Assembly (NCBI GenBank): GCA_045564455.1
Contig: JBJLHG010000002.1
Location: 620,001 to 684,000 of the forward strand
DNA length: 64,000 nt
Origin: CASICS01 sp045564455
Lineage (GTDB): Bacteria; Pseudomonadota; Gammaproteobacteria; Magnimaribacterales; AG-339-G14
Direction of reading: 5' to 3'
In this document: positions 25,539-35,128 of the stretch, one piece after another
How the letters are laid out: each line of letters starts with the position of its first letter
Position numbering within the stretch: the first letter of the stretch is position 1
The notes under the pieces: generated by a model
The model's database searches: none
Told to the model about the DNA's origin: nothing
The model's input: the letters and a program-made list of their open reading frames with translations, nothing else
Made by a program: the position numbers and the translations under genes

Positions 25539-25733
25539 ATGAAGTGGATTGATATACAGGACATAGTTTATTGCTTGATTGATAAATACCCAGATCAAGA
25601 TCCTAAAACCTTGCTTTTTACTGATCTTATGAATATGGTGTGCACGTTAGAAGAATTTGATGATGCGCCAGATAAGTGTGGAGAAAGAATTTTAGAAGCT
25701 ATTCAAGCTTTATGGATAGAAGAAGCAGATTAA
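25539..25733 (+). CDS. iscX: IscX, small ISC-associated protein
   Basis: A 64-aa acidic protein with the family pattern: WIDIQDIVYCLIDKYPDQDP at 3-22, then an LxFTDL motif, then LEEFDDAPDKCGERILEAIQ near 37-56. IscX binds IscS and modulates its activity, and acts as an iron-dependent regulator. It is the usual last gene of the isc operon. ndk follows after 21 bases on the same strand. Confidence 0.93.
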   Translation: MKWIDIQDIVYCLIDKYPDQDPKTLLFTDLMNMVCTLEEFDDAPDKCGERILEAIQALWIEEAD

Positions 25734-25754
25734 AAAATTTAATAGGAAAATATT

Positions 25755-26159
25755 ATGGAAAAGACTCTTTGTATTATAAAACCCGATGCAGTAGCAAATG
25801 GGTTTGTAGAAAAAATAAATGAGAAAATAACTAATGATGGTTTTGAAATTATTAAATCCAAAAAAATCTTAATTTCTAGAGAAATTGCTCAAAATTTTTA
25901 TGCCGAGCATTCCGAAAGACCTTTTTTTAGAGAATTAGTTGATTTTATAACTTCTGGAGAAGCTGTTATTCAAATTCTGGAAGGAAAAAATGTCATCAAA
26001 GGATATAGAAGCTTAATGGGAGCTACTAATCCAAAAGAGGCTAATGAAGGAACATTGAGAGCTTTATTTGCCGAATCTTTATCAAAAAACGCTGTACATG
26101 GATCTGATTCCGCAGAATCTGCGGAAAGGGAGATAGATATAATGTCGGATATTTTCTAA
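25755..26159 (+). CDS. ndk: nucleoside diphosphate kinase
   Basis: Balances nucleoside triphosphate pools by phosphate exchange. The phospho-histidine is H115 in NAVHGSDSAESAEREI, and the N-terminal TLCIIKPDAV motif is present. Length 134 aa is slightly shorter than the usual 141-143. An AGGA-like ribosome site (near 25743) precedes the start. In many Gammaproteobacteria rlmN and pilF lie between ndk and rodZ; both are missing here. Confidence 0.97.
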   Translation: MEKTLCIIKPDAVANGFVEKINEKITNDGFEIIKSKKILISREIAQNFYAEHSERPFFRELVDFITSGEAVIQILEGKNVIKGYRSLMGATNPKEANEGTLRALFAESLSKNAVHGSDSAESAEREIDIMSDIF

Positions 26160-26168
26160 AATACAATT

Positions 26169-26999
26169 ATGAAACTCAATTGGAAGTCTCAGATCGAAGA
26201 AATGAGGGCATCCAAAGGTCTTTCGATAGCAGATTGTTCAAAAAAAACAAAGATACCAGAAAGCTTTATTGAATCTTTAGAAGTTGGTAATTTTAATTTG
26301 CTTCCCTCAGAAGTTTATTCAAAATTTCATATTAAGACCTATTTTAATTTTCTTGAAATCGATCCTGTTGATTGTCTTGGAGCATATAATGAATATCTAA
26401 AAGGCTTAAAAGAAAAGCCCATAGATCAGCAAATAAATATATCAGAAGTTAATATAATTTATAAAATATTCAATTTTATCTCTGCAAAAAATCTCTTCCC
26501 TAAGATCATTGCTTTTGTAATTTTTATTCTTATCTTGTCTTTTATATCATTTGGCCGAGGAAATTCAGACGCAAAAAAGTTAATTGAAGATAATGCCTCT
26601 TTTGATCAAGGCTTAGATGTTGATTTAGCGCTTATTGGGCAAAAAACAGAAGAAAATGAAATTTATATAAATGAAAAAAAGGAAGATGAAATAATCGAAA
26701 ATATATCTGTAAAATTGAACCCTATAAAAGAATCTACCATTAAAATAGAGGTCAGAGGTGAGAGCTGGATAGTTGTCAAAGATAAAAAAGATAAAAATTT
26801 ACTATATGAATTAATGCAAACTGGTGATTATGAGATTAAAGCCTTCGACCCTTTGATATTTCAAATTGGAAATTCATCGGCTGTTAATTTATTTGTTAAT
26901 GACAAAAAAGTTAACTTTTCAAGAGCAATTAAAGGCAAATCAAATTATGCTCACTTTAAATTTGTTGAAGGAAAAAAAATTGAATCAATTAGAGACTAA
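26169..26999 (+). CDS. rodZ: RodZ-like cytoskeletal membrane protein
   Basis: Links MreB to the membrane in cell-shape control. An N-terminal helix-turn-helix of the RodZ type covers about 8-75 (EMRASKGLSIADCSKKTKI), a single transmembrane helix lies at about 110-129, and a C-terminal periplasmic DUF4115-like domain is at about 190-270 (ESWIVVKDKKDKNLLYELMQ). Length 276 aa is typical. It overlaps the proposed ispG start by 20 bases, and the rodZ-ispG-hisS order is conserved. Confidence 0.87.
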   Translation: MKLNWKSQIEEMRASKGLSIADCSKKTKIPESFIESLEVGNFNLLPSEVYSKFHIKTYFNFLEIDPVDCLGAYNEYLKGLKEKPIDQQINISEVNIIYKIFNFISAKNLFPKIIAFVIFILILSFISFGRGNSDAKKLIEDNASFDQGLDVDLALIGQKTEENEIYINEKKEDEIIENISVKLNPIKESTIKIEVRGESWIVVKDKKDKNLLYELMQTGDYEIKAFDPLIFQIGNSSAVNLFVNDKKVNFSRAIKGKSNYAHFKFVEGKKIESIRD

Positions 27000-28095
27000 A
27001 ATTAAAAGAAGAGATTCACTGCAAATAAATGTTGGGACTGTTCCAGTCGGAGGAGATTCACCTATTTCAGTTCAGAGCATGACTAATTCAAATACAGAAG
27101 ACGTTAAGGCTACTGTATCGCAAATAAAAGAGTTAGAAGATGCTGGAGCCGATATAGTAAGAGTATCAACACCATCAGAAGAATCTGTGAAAGCATTTGG
27201 AGAAATAAAAAAAATGGTTTCAGTACCGTTAGTTGCAGATATTCACTTTGACTACAAAATAGCTATAGCTGTAGCAGAACAAGGAGCAGATTGTCTTCGT
27301 ATCAATCCAGGTAATATTGGCTCAGAAAAAAAAGTTAAAGAAGTGGTTTCGTGCGCAGAACATCATGGAATACCTATAAGAATAGGAGTGAATGCTGGCT
27401 CTTTGGAAAAAAAATTGCAAAAAAAATATGGAGAGCCTTGTCCTGAAGCTTTATTTGAATCTGCAATGGCTCATGTAGAAATCCTGCAAAAGTTAAATTT
27501 TGATCAGTTCAAACTAAGCATAAAAGCATCAGATATTTTTATGATGACCGATAGCTATAGATTGATAGCAAAAGAAATAAAACAACCTTTGCATCTGGGT
27601 TTGACAGAAGCAGGTGGCTTTAGATCAGGAACTGTAAAATCAGCTATAGCAATAGGCGAACTCCTGAGAGAGGGAATAGGAGATACTTTGAGAGTGTCTC
27701 TAGCGTCAGATCCAGTAGACGAAGTAAAAGTTGGATTTGATATATTGAAATCTCTAGGCTTGAGAAAAAAGGGGATTAATTTTATAGCTTGCCCAAGTTG
27801 TTCTCGACAAAATTTTGATGTTATAAAAACTATGAATGAATTAGAAATTAGATTAGAAGACATTAAAGAATCAATTGATGTTGCCGTAATAGGTTGCTAT
27901 GTGAATGGACCTGGAGAGTCTAAAGCTGCTCATGTTGGCTTAACAGGAGCTTCACCAAAAAGTTTAATTTATATAGATGGGTCTCCATCTCATAAAATAG
28001 AAAATGATGATATCGTTAGTCATCTTGAGGGGCTGGTTAGGGAAAAAGTAAAATTAATTCAAGAAAATGAAGAAAAGTTAATTGTGAAATCATGA
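26980..28095 (+). CDS. ispG: 4-hydroxy-3-methylbut-2-enyl diphosphate synthase (flavodoxin/ferredoxin)
   Basis: Penultimate step of the MEP isoprenoid pathway, using a 4Fe-4S cluster. Cluster ligands are seen in ACPSCSRQNF and GCYVNGPGES near 266-305; the N-terminal SVQSMTNSNTEDVKAT motif is intact. The start is a TTG at 26980 with AAGGA at 26968-26972 seven bases ahead, giving 371 aa, essentially the Escherichia coli length. The open frame begins earlier (26866), but that part only reads through rodZ in another frame. It lies downstream of the isc genes that could supply its cluster. Confidence 0.94.
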   Translation: MNQLETKIKRRDSLQINVGTVPVGGDSPISVQSMTNSNTEDVKATVSQIKELEDAGADIVRVSTPSEESVKAFGEIKKMVSVPLVADIHFDYKIAIAVAEQGADCLRINPGNIGSEKKVKEVVSCAEHHGIPIRIGVNAGSLEKKLQKKYGEPCPEALFESAMAHVEILQKLNFDQFKLSIKASDIFMMTDSYRLIAKEIKQPLHLGLTEAGGFRSGTVKSAIAIGELLREGIGDTLRVSLASDPVDEVKVGFDILKSLGLRKKGINFIACPSCSRQNFDVIKTMNELEIRLEDIKESIDVAVIGCYVNGPGESKAAHVGLTGASPKSLIYIDGSPSHKIENDDIVSHLEGLVREKVKLIQENEEKLIVKS

Positions 28096-29351
28096 GTAAA
28101 TTTCAAAAAGTAAGAGGTATGCATGAAGTTCCGATTGAGGATTCTTTAATTTGGAGTCAAACAATTGATCACTTGATAAAAATTGTTAAAAGTTTTTCTT
28201 ATAGGGAAATAAGACTTCCAATTTTAGAGCAAACAGAGCTTTTTAGAAGGTCAGTTGGCGATGAAACCGACATTGTTAACAAAGAAATGTTTTCTTTTGA
28301 TAGTAAAAGTAAAAAGTCTATTACTTTAAGACCTGAAGGAACGGCTGGGTGTATGAGAGCTTCTATAGAAAAAGGACTATTAGATCAAGGACAGCAAAGA
28401 CTCTTTTATTATGGGCCTATGTATAGATATGAAAGACCCCAAAAGGGCAGAAATAGAGAGTTTTATCAATTTAGTGCTGAAGCATATGGAAATGAATCTG
28501 TTTATATGGATTTTGAATTAATTCAAATTACAAAAAAAATTATATCTTCTCTAAATGTTTCAAATGCATACTTAGAAATAAATTCTTTAGGTTCGAAAGA
28601 ATGTCAGGAAAAATTTTCTAAAGAATTAGTTAAATTTTTAACACCTATAAAAAATAAATTAGATGAAGACAGTCAAAAAAGATTAAATTTTAATCCTCTA
28701 AGGATTTTAGACTCAAAAAATCAAGAAACTCAATCGTTTCTTCAAAATGCGCCTAAAATTTCTGATTTTTATTCTTCAGATTCTTTTAAAAAATCAAATG
28801 ATCTAAAAAAGTTATTAGATGATTATGGGATTAAATATACAGAAAATAAAAAGCTTGTAAGGGGTCTGGATTATTATAATGATAATGTTTTTGAGTGGAA
28901 ATCAGACTCTTTAGGAAGTCAAAACACTTTCTGTGCAGGAGGAAGATACGATAGTTTGTCTAAAAAACTGGGAGGTCGAGATACTCCTGCCGTAGGTTTC
29001 TCTTTTGGAATTGAACGTTTAATTCTGGCTTGCAAAGATAACTTTAACTATCAAAGACCTAAATTATGTAATGTAATTATTCTAGAGGAGAGTTTTTTAA
29101 ATTTAGGAGTAAATTTTTCAGATAAAATTAGGGATATTTTCCCATCACTTGAGGTAAGATTTTCTGGCTTAGATATCAATTTAAAATCACAATTAAAAAA
29201 AGCAATAAAAAATAATTCAAATTTTGCAATCATAATTGGACGAGAAGAAGTAGAATCTAACTCTTTTTCATTTAAGGACCTTTCAGCAGATAAAAATCAA
29301 GAAAGTCTCAGCGAACAAGAATTAATATCTAAATTAAAAGAACTATTATAA
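28092..29351 (+). CDS. hisS: histidyl-tRNA synthetase
   Basis: Class II synthetase of 419 aa. The HisRS signatures are visible: LRPEGTAGCMRA near 79-90 (motif 2 region), YRYERPQKGRNREFYQF near 112-128, and the histidine-specific RGLDYYNDNVFEW near 257-269. An anticodon-binding domain occupies the last 90 residues. The ATG overlaps the ispG stop by four bases, and yfgM follows after 2 bases, the conserved order. Confidence 0.97.
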   Translation: MSKFQKVRGMHEVPIEDSLIWSQTIDHLIKIVKSFSYREIRLPILEQTELFRRSVGDETDIVNKEMFSFDSKSKKSITLRPEGTAGCMRASIEKGLLDQGQQRLFYYGPMYRYERPQKGRNREFYQFSAEAYGNESVYMDFELIQITKKIISSLNVSNAYLEINSLGSKECQEKFSKELVKFLTPIKNKLDEDSQKRLNFNPLRILDSKNQETQSFLQNAPKISDFYSSDSFKKSNDLKKLLDDYGIKYTENKKLVRGLDYYNDNVFEWKSDSLGSQNTFCAGGRYDSLSKKLGGRDTPAVGFSFGIERLILACKDNFNYQRPKLCNVIILEESFLNLGVNFSDKIRDIFPSLEVRFSGLDINLKSQLKKAIKNNSNFAIIIGREEVESNSFSFKDLSADKNQESLSEQELISKLKELL

Positions 29352-29353
29352 AA

Positions 29354-29995
29354 ATGAGCGAAGAAACCAACAACGGAAGACTGAAAGATGTCATTTTTTG
29401 GGCCAAAGAAAATTATATAAAAGTAATAATAGTCTTTATATTAATTTCTTCTTTTTTTATCGGCCTTTATTTATGGGAAAAATATAAAGAACAAGAATCT
29501 CAACAAGCTTCAATCCTTTACGACGAATTTTATATAGCAATTGATAATCCCCAAAACAACATATCGAAAGTGTTAAAGCTTAAAAATGATTTTAAAAAAA
29601 GATTTTCAAATCAGATCTATTTAGATTTAATGAATATGCGTTTGGCCAAGAAATATTTAGTACTTGAAAATAAAGTTGCAGCTATAAAGTTACTTAAAGA
29701 AGCTAACGCTTCTTTAGAAGAAAAAAATTCAGATGTTTATTTTTTAAGAGATCTTTCTCGAATAAGATTAGCTATGCTTTTAATTTCAACTGAAGAGCTT
29801 GAAGAGGCAAAAAGCATTCTGCTTAAAACTTTTTCATTTTACGAGCCTCTTAAATATGAGTATTTAGGAGATTTAGAAAAAAAATTGTTAAATAACTCTG
29901 AAGCTAAAAAAAATTATATTAAAGCCTTGTCTTTAACTAATTCAGAAGAGCACAAAAATATTTTAAATATCAAACTATCTTCGCTAATTGAGTAA
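29354..29995 (+). CDS. yfgM: YfgM/YfgM-like ancillary SecYEG translocon protein
   Basis: Inner-membrane protein with a single transmembrane helix at about 18-38 (KVIIVFILISSFFIGLYLW) and a periplasmic domain with TPR-like helices. In Escherichia coli YfgM works with PpiD at the Sec translocon. The sequence is divergent and the call rests on topology, length (213 aa) and the hisS-yfgM-bamB-der order. Confidence 0.85.
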   Translation: MSEETNNGRLKDVIFWAKENYIKVIIVFILISSFFIGLYLWEKYKEQESQQASILYDEFYIAIDNPQNNISKVLKLKNDFKKRFSNQIYLDLMNMRLAKKYLVLENKVAAIKLLKEANASLEEKNSDVYFLRDLSRIRLAMLLISTEELEEAKSILLKTFSFYEPLKYEYLGDLEKKLLNNSEAKKNYIKALSLTNSEEHKNILNIKLSSLIE

Positions 29996-29998
29996 ATA

Positions 29999-31132
29999 AT
30001 GAATTTAAAAAATAAAATTATTTTCTTATCGTTTTGCTTAGCTTTAGTAGCTTGTCAATCTGGTACAGATGCTGTTGAGTCACCTGTAGAATTAAAAAAA
30101 TTTAGTCCCAATATTATTTTCCAAAAGAAATGGTCTAAGAACGTTTTTTCTGAAAAGCCTGTCGGAAAGGTAAATCTTATTTTTAATGACTCTAATATTT
30201 TCTCATTTTCTGAAGAAGGAGAAATTGTTGCGTACAAAAAAGATGGAAGTAGGGTTTGGATCAAAGATTTAAATCTAAGCATATCTTCAGGCCTTGGGTT
30301 CGGGAATAATTCATTATTTATAGCGACTGATAATGGAGAAGTTATATCGATTAACTCTACTAATGGTGAAACAAACTGGACCTCTGAAGTAAGTGGAGAA
30401 GCCTTATCACCTCCGTCAACAAATGGTTTAATTTTAGCTATCCAAACTACCAATGGGAAAGTTACTGCTTTAGATTTTAAAAATGGTAAATTTATTTGGG
30501 AATATACTTCTACACTACCTTCTTTGAGTTTAAGAGGCACTAGCCAGCCAGTGTTCGATAAAAACTTCATATATATTGGTTTTGCTAATGGAAATCTTGC
30601 AAAGATTGAATCTAGAAGCGGAGTAGTTCAATGGGAAATTCCCATTACTGTGTCTAAAGCTAGTTCTGAAATAGAAAGAGTAATAGACGTAGATTCAAAA
30701 CCAGCCATTTCATCTAATGGATTAGCTTTTGGAGTTTCATATCAAGGAGATATAACAGCTTTAGACTCAAGAAATGGAAGATTAGTATGGCGTCAACCAG
30801 CATCTTCAACTAATGACATTTTAAGTGTTAAGGGAAGCACCTTTTTGATAGATGAGTTCGATACCTTAAAATCTTTTGATAGTGTTACTGGATCAACTAA
30901 ATGGTCATCTGAAGAATATCGGTTAAGAAATTTAAATTCTTTATCTAGATACAAAAATATGTTGATAGTCGGAGATTTTAAAGGATATTTGCATTTCATC
31001 GACATGGAAGATGGTACTACTCAAGGACGTGCAAAACCTTCTGGGTCACAAGTAATTTCAATTGCTGTATCAGAAGACTTCATAGCATCTTTAGATCAAT
31101 CCGGAAAATTATCTGTTTTAACAGTTAAATGA
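29999..31132 (+). CDS. bamB: outer membrane assembly lipoprotein BamB
   Basis: BAM-complex lipoprotein with an eight-bladed beta-propeller. Signal peptide and lipobox LVAC give lipidation at Cys19. The propeller is visible as repeated PQQ-like blades, such as SINSTNGETNWTSEVSGEAL, ALDFKNGKFIWEY, ALDSRNGRLVWRQ and SFDSVTGSTKWSS. Length 377 aa is normal. It lies 3 bases after yfgM and 15 bases before der. Confidence 0.94.
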   Translation: MNLKNKIIFLSFCLALVACQSGTDAVESPVELKKFSPNIIFQKKWSKNVFSEKPVGKVNLIFNDSNIFSFSEEGEIVAYKKDGSRVWIKDLNLSISSGLGFGNNSLFIATDNGEVISINSTNGETNWTSEVSGEALSPPSTNGLILAIQTTNGKVTALDFKNGKFIWEYTSTLPSLSLRGTSQPVFDKNFIYIGFANGNLAKIESRSGVVQWEIPITVSKASSEIERVIDVDSKPAISSNGLAFGVSYQGDITALDSRNGRLVWRQPASSTNDILSVKGSTFLIDEFDTLKSFDSVTGSTKWSSEEYRLRNLNSLSRYKNMLIVGDFKGYLHFIDMEDGTTQGRAKPSGSQVISIAVSEDFIASLDQSGKLSVLTVK

Positions 31133-31147
31133 ATATAGATTTGTATT

Positions 31148-32524
31148 ATGGGTCCATTACTTGCAATTGTTGGAAGACCAAATGTCGGAAAGTCTTCACT
31201 TTTTAATGTTTTAGTTGGAGAAAATCTTGCGCTCATAGCTGACTTTCCTGGATTAACAAGAGATCGTCATTATGGAAACAGTAAAATAGGTAGCTCTCAT
31301 TATCTGTTGGTTGATACAGGCGGAATAACTGAATCAGATTCTAAGTTTGATAAATTAATTTTAGAAGAAACAAATAAAGCTATTTCTGAGTCCGATGGAT
31401 TTATTTTTTTAACCGATGCTACCTCTCCACTACATCATTTGGATTTAAAAATAAATGAGATGTTAAGAAAATCTGGAAAAAAATATATTTTAGCTATCAA
31501 TAAATCAGAAACAAAAAAATCTAGAGAAAATATTTCTGAATTCTATTCTTTAGGAGCCAAACACTCTTCAGAGATTTCAGCACAAAATGGTCTTGGGATA
31601 AAAAAATTTAAAGAATCGATTTTAGAATTATTTCCTTCCTCTGTTCAGCGCGTCAACAAGGAAGTCAATTCGTTAAAAATAGGTATTTTAGGAAAACCCA
31701 ATGCCGGAAAATCTACTTTTTTTAATGCTTTACTTAGAGACGAAAGATCTATAGTTTCGAATATACCTGGAACTACGAGAGATGCTATTTCTGAGACTTT
31801 AAAATTTAAAGGAAATGACATTCAATTAACGGATACAGCTGGTTTAAGAAGAAAATCAAAAATTTCTGATGACGTAGAAAAATTTTCAATTCAAAAAGCA
31901 ATTCAATCGTTAAGAAATTCAGATGGAATTATCTATCTTATTGATGGCAAAGAATCTATTTCTGATCAAGACCTTCACTTAATTTCGCTGTCTATATCTT
32001 CAGGTAAACCAATTATGATTGGAATTAATAAATCAGATTTATTGGATGTCTATGATAAATCTAATTTAAGAAGGAATTTAAATAGAAAATTAGCTTTTGC
32101 AAAGCACTTAGATATCAAATACATATCAGCAAAGAAAGCATCTGGAACATCAAGTATGGTTTTATCACTAATCAAACTAATTAAAAAAAGTAATATTGAA
32201 TTTGATTCGAAATTACTGAGCGAAATTTTTTTACGAGCTTATGAAGAAAATCCTCCTCCTTTATCAGGAAGATTTAGACCTAAGATAAAATATGTAAACC
32301 TAGGAGCATCTTCTCCACCAACATTCATTATTCATGGAAATAAATTAGATTCTATATCGAAACAATATCAAAAATACTTAGAAAATTTTGTAAGAAGATC
32401 TTTAAATTTAAAAGGAGTTCCAATGAAATTAATTTTGAAAAAAACTGAAAACCCTTTCAAACATAAAAAAAATGTCTTAACAGATCGTCAAATTACAAAA
32501 AGAAAAAGAATACGAAATCGTTGA
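31148..32524 (+). CDS. der: ribosome assembly GTPase Der (EngA)
   Basis: Double-GTPase protein needed for 50S subunit maturation. The first G domain has GRPNVGKSSLF at 8-18 and the second GKPNAGKSTFFNAL near 180-193, each followed by its DTAG/DTGG motif (LVDTGG, LTDTAG). A KH-like C-terminal domain ends in a basic tail (KRKRIRNR). Length 458 aa is usual. Its TGA lies inside the -35 element proposed for the sdh promoter. Confidence 0.97.
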   Translation: MGPLLAIVGRPNVGKSSLFNVLVGENLALIADFPGLTRDRHYGNSKIGSSHYLLVDTGGITESDSKFDKLILEETNKAISESDGFIFLTDATSPLHHLDLKINEMLRKSGKKYILAINKSETKKSRENISEFYSLGAKHSSEISAQNGLGIKKFKESILELFPSSVQRVNKEVNSLKIGILGKPNAGKSTFFNALLRDERSIVSNIPGTTRDAISETLKFKGNDIQLTDTAGLRRKSKISDDVEKFSIQKAIQSLRNSDGIIYLIDGKESISDQDLHLISLSISSGKPIMIGINKSDLLDVYDKSNLRRNLNRKLAFAKHLDIKYISAKKASGTSSMVLSLIKLIKKSNIEFDSKLLSEIFLRAYEENPPPLSGRFRPKIKYVNLGASSPPTFIIHGNKLDSISKQYQKYLENFVRRSLNLKGVPMKLILKKTENPFKHKKNVLTDRQITKRKRIRNR

Positions 32525-32548
32525 AGAAACTCAATAACAACTTATAAT
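32521..32548 (+). promoter_or_regulatory. probable promoter of the sdhCDAB-sucCD operon
   Basis: TTGAAG (32521-32526), a 16-base spacer and a perfect TATAAT (32543-32548) lie in the 62-base gap between der and sdhC. Transcription would start near 32555, leaving a leader of about 30 bases before the sdhC ATG at 32587. The -35 box overlaps the der stop codon. Confidence 0.55.
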
Positions 32549-32586
32549 GATTGCGGTTGTCTCTCCTATAGAATAAAAAAATATAT

Positions 32587-32958
32587 ATGTCTAAACCACC
32601 AATTTATTTAAACCTACTAAAAATTCAACTACCTATAGCGGGCATATCTTCGATTACTCATAGAGTTTCCGCAGTTGGAATGTTTGTACTGCTTCTTCCT
32701 TTTTTATCACTGCTGGTTTTGGCAGCAAATTCAGAGGAAGGCTTTATTCTGGCTTCATATTATTTTGAATTTTATTTAGTTAAAGTTTTTTTTAATCTTT
32801 TAGTTGCTGGTTTAATTTACCATTTTGTTTCTGGTATCAGGCATTTGGTAATGGATTTGGGATATTGGGAAACTCTTATGGCTGGACGAAACTCAGCAAT
32901 AGGAACTTTTGTTTTAAGTTTCATAATTTTTATTTTAGTGACTTTAAAGATATGGTAA
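32587..32958 (+). CDS. sdhC: succinate dehydrogenase cytochrome b556 subunit SdhC
   Basis: Inner-membrane anchor of complex II, 123 aa with three hydrophobic helices. The quinone-site region SITHRVSAVGMF lies near 23-34 and the heme-ligand helix contains SGIRHLVMDLGYW near 81-93. It overlaps sdhD by 7 bases. First gene of sdhCDAB. Confidence 0.94.
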   Translation: MSKPPIYLNLLKIQLPIAGISSITHRVSAVGMFVLLLPFLSLLVLAANSEEGFILASYYFEFYLVKVFFNLLVAGLIYHFVSGIRHLVMDLGYWETLMAGRNSAIGTFVLSFIIFILVTLKIW

Positions 32959-33314
32959 CCAAACTTTATACATTGAAAAGAACGGGCGTTTTAGATTTCG
33001 TCCTGGTTCGAGTATCAGCAGTTATACAAGCCCTATATTTTTCAGTTATAACCTTCTATTGGTTGATACACGAACCACTAAATTACGTACAAATCAGCAA
33101 CTTTTTTGATATCCTCTCAATCAAGATATTTACATTAATGGTAGCTATTTCGATTTCTTATCATTCTCTGCAAGGTATTCACCACATAGTGACCGATTAC
33201 CTTACACCAGCAAGAATAGGAAAATTTGCTAAACCTTTAAGAAACGCAGTAGTTTTTTATAGTTTTACGCAGGCCATAGGAATCATTATTTGTAGTATCT
33301 TGCTAATTTATTAG
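32952..33314 (+). CDS. sdhD: succinate dehydrogenase membrane anchor subunit SdhD
   Basis: The second complex II anchor, 120 aa, with three hydrophobic helices and the heme/quinone motif HSLQGIHHIVTDYLTP near 67-82 (conserved His and Asp-Tyr). The frame is open from 32865, but those 29 residues only read through sdhC; the ATG at 32952, overlapping sdhC by 7 bases, gives the normal SdhD N-terminus. sdhA follows after 11 bases. Confidence 0.92.
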   Translation: MVTKLYTLKRTGVLDFVLVRVSAVIQALYFSVITFYWLIHEPLNYVQISNFFDILSIKIFTLMVAISISYHSLQGIHHIVTDYLTPARIGKFAKPLRNAVVFYSFTQAIGIIICSILLIY

Positions 33315-33325
33315 GGTGAACAAAT

Positions 33326-35128
33326 ATGGCAATGAACGGAAAAGGATTCTTAGATGCTTCTTCACTTCCAGTAAAGGAATTTGACGGCATTATAATAGGT
33401 GGAGGGGGCTCTGGGCTTATGGCATCTCTTCAATTAGCTCAGTCCGGCATGAATACTGCAGTTGTATCAAAGGTTTTTCCTACTAGATCTCACACCGTAT
33501 CTGCACAAGGTGGAATTACATGCGCTATTGCAAGCGCCGATCCAAATGATGACTGGCGTTGGCATATGTACGACACAGTCAAAGGATCAGATTTTATAGG
33601 TGATCAGGATTCTATTGAGTACATGTGTCAAGAAGGTCCAGCAACGGTTTTTGAATTAGAAAATATGGGACTTCCTTTTTCTCGAACAGAAGATGGAAAA
33701 ATATATCAGAGAGCTTTCGGAGGGCAATCTAAAGATTTTGGTAAGGGTGGACAAGCTGAAAGGACATGTGCTGCAGCAGACAGAACTGGGCATGCTTTAT
33801 TGCACACTTTATACCAGGCTAATGTTAAAGCTGGAACCAATTTTTTAAGCGAGTGGTTTGCAGTAGATTTAGTACTGAATGCCAATGATCAAGTTACAGG
33901 AGTAATAGCTTTTGAGATAGAGTCCGGTGAAGCTTATTTTTTAAAAGCAAAAGCTACTGTACTGGCAACGGGCGGAGCAGGAAGAATATATAAATCTACA
34001 ACAAATGCTCTAATTAATACTGGAGACGGAACTGGAATGGCTCTTAGAGCTGGGTTAGCGGTTCAAGATATGGAAATGTGGCAATTCCATCCAACAGGAA
34101 TTCATGGAGCAGGAACTCTTGTGACTGAGGGATGCAGGGGCGAAGGCGGATATCTTGTAAACAAAGACGGCGAGAGATTCATGGAAAGATATGCCCCAAA
34201 CGCTAAAGATTTAGCAAGTAGGGATGTAGTGGCTAGATCTATGATGCTTGAAATAATTGAAGGAAGAGGATGTGGTCCAGAAGCTGATCATTGCTTTTTA
34301 AAACTTGATCATTTAGGAGCTGATCTTTTGCATAAACGACTTCCGGGAATTACAGAATTATCTAAGACTTTTGCTCATATAGATCCTGCTGAACATCCAA
34401 TTCCGGTAGTTCCTACTTGTCATTATGCTATGGGAGGAATTCCCACTAATGTTAATGGTCAAGTTATAACCCAAAAATCAAATGGATTAGATTCAATTGT
34501 TGAAGGTTTGTATGCAGCAGGTGAAGCTGCTTGTGTTTCAGTTCATGGTGGAAACAGATTAGGCGGAAATTCCTTACTAGATTTAGTTGTTTTTGGAAGA
34601 TCTGCCGGTATGCATATTGAGGAATCTTTTAAAGCAGGGATTGAAGTTAGCGAGCCTACGAAAGACGATATTAATAATGCCCTAAAAAATATAAATAGAG
34701 TTAATTCAAGCAAAGATGGAGAAAATTCTTCTCAAATTAAAAAAGATCTTCAAGAGACCATGCAACTAAGTTTTGGAGTCTTTAGAAGTGAAGAAAATAT
34801 GGAAAAAGGAATTAAAGTTGTTGATGAAATTAGGTCTAGAGCTGAAAATTTACATTTAGCTGATAAATCTTCTCGATTTAATACCGCTAGAGTAGAAGCA
34901 TTAGAATTATTAAATTTATTAGAAGTAGCTGAAGCTACTGCTATTTCTGCTAACGAGAGAAAAGAGAGTCGAGGGGCTCATTCTAGAGATGACTTTCCAG
35001 AAAGAGATGACGAAAATTGGCTTAAGCACTCTATTTATTTTAAAGACTCAAAAGAAATATCTAAAAGAGATGTTAATTTTAGGCCAAAAATAGTCCAAGC
35101 ATTCCAACCATTTGCGAGAACGTATTAA
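33326..35128 (+). CDS. sdhA: succinate dehydrogenase flavoprotein subunit SdhA
   Basis: Oxidises succinate to fumarate with covalently bound FAD. The dinucleotide fold is GGGGSGLMASLQLA near 27-40, the FAD-linked histidine sits in TRSHTVSAQGG, and substrate-site motifs include HPTGIHGAGTLVTEGCRGEGG and HYAMGGIPTN. Length 600 aa is normal. Stop and sdhB start overlap by one base (TAATG). Confidence 0.98.
   Translation: MAMNGKGFLDASSLPVKEFDGIIIGGGGSGLMASLQLAQSGMNTAVVSKVFPTRSHTVSAQGGITCAIASADPNDDWRWHMYDTVKGSDFIGDQDSIEYMCQEGPATVFELENMGLPFSRTEDGKIYQRAFGGQSKDFGKGGQAERTCAAADRTGHALLHTLYQANVKAGTNFLSEWFAVDLVLNANDQVTGVIAFEIESGEAYFLKAKATVLATGGAGRIYKSTTNALINTGDGTGMALRAGLAVQDMEMWQFHPTGIHGAGTLVTEGCRGEGGYLVNKDGERFMERYAPNAKDLASRDVVARSMMLEIIEGRGCGPEADHCFLKLDHLGADLLHKRLPGITELSKTFAHIDPAEHPIPVVPTCHYAMGGIPTNVNGQVITQKSNGLDSIVEGLYAAGEAACVSVHGGNRLGGNSLLDLVVFGRSAGMHIEESFKAGIEVSEPTKDDINNALKNINRVNSSKDGENSSQIKKDLQETMQLSFGVFRSEENMEKGIKVVDEIRSRAENLHLADKSSRFNTARVEALELLNLLEVAEATAISANERKESRGAHSRDDFPERDDENWLKHSIYFKDSKEISKRDVNFRPKIVQAFQPFARTY

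Noticed and set aside
26866..26979. Upstream extension of ispG from an ATG at 26866
   Set aside because: It only reads through rodZ out of frame; TTG 26980 has a ribosome site and gives the normal IspG length.
33001..33020. GGTTCGAGTATC resembling a tRNA T-loop
   Set aside because: It lies within sdhD and no flanking cloverleaf stems pair.
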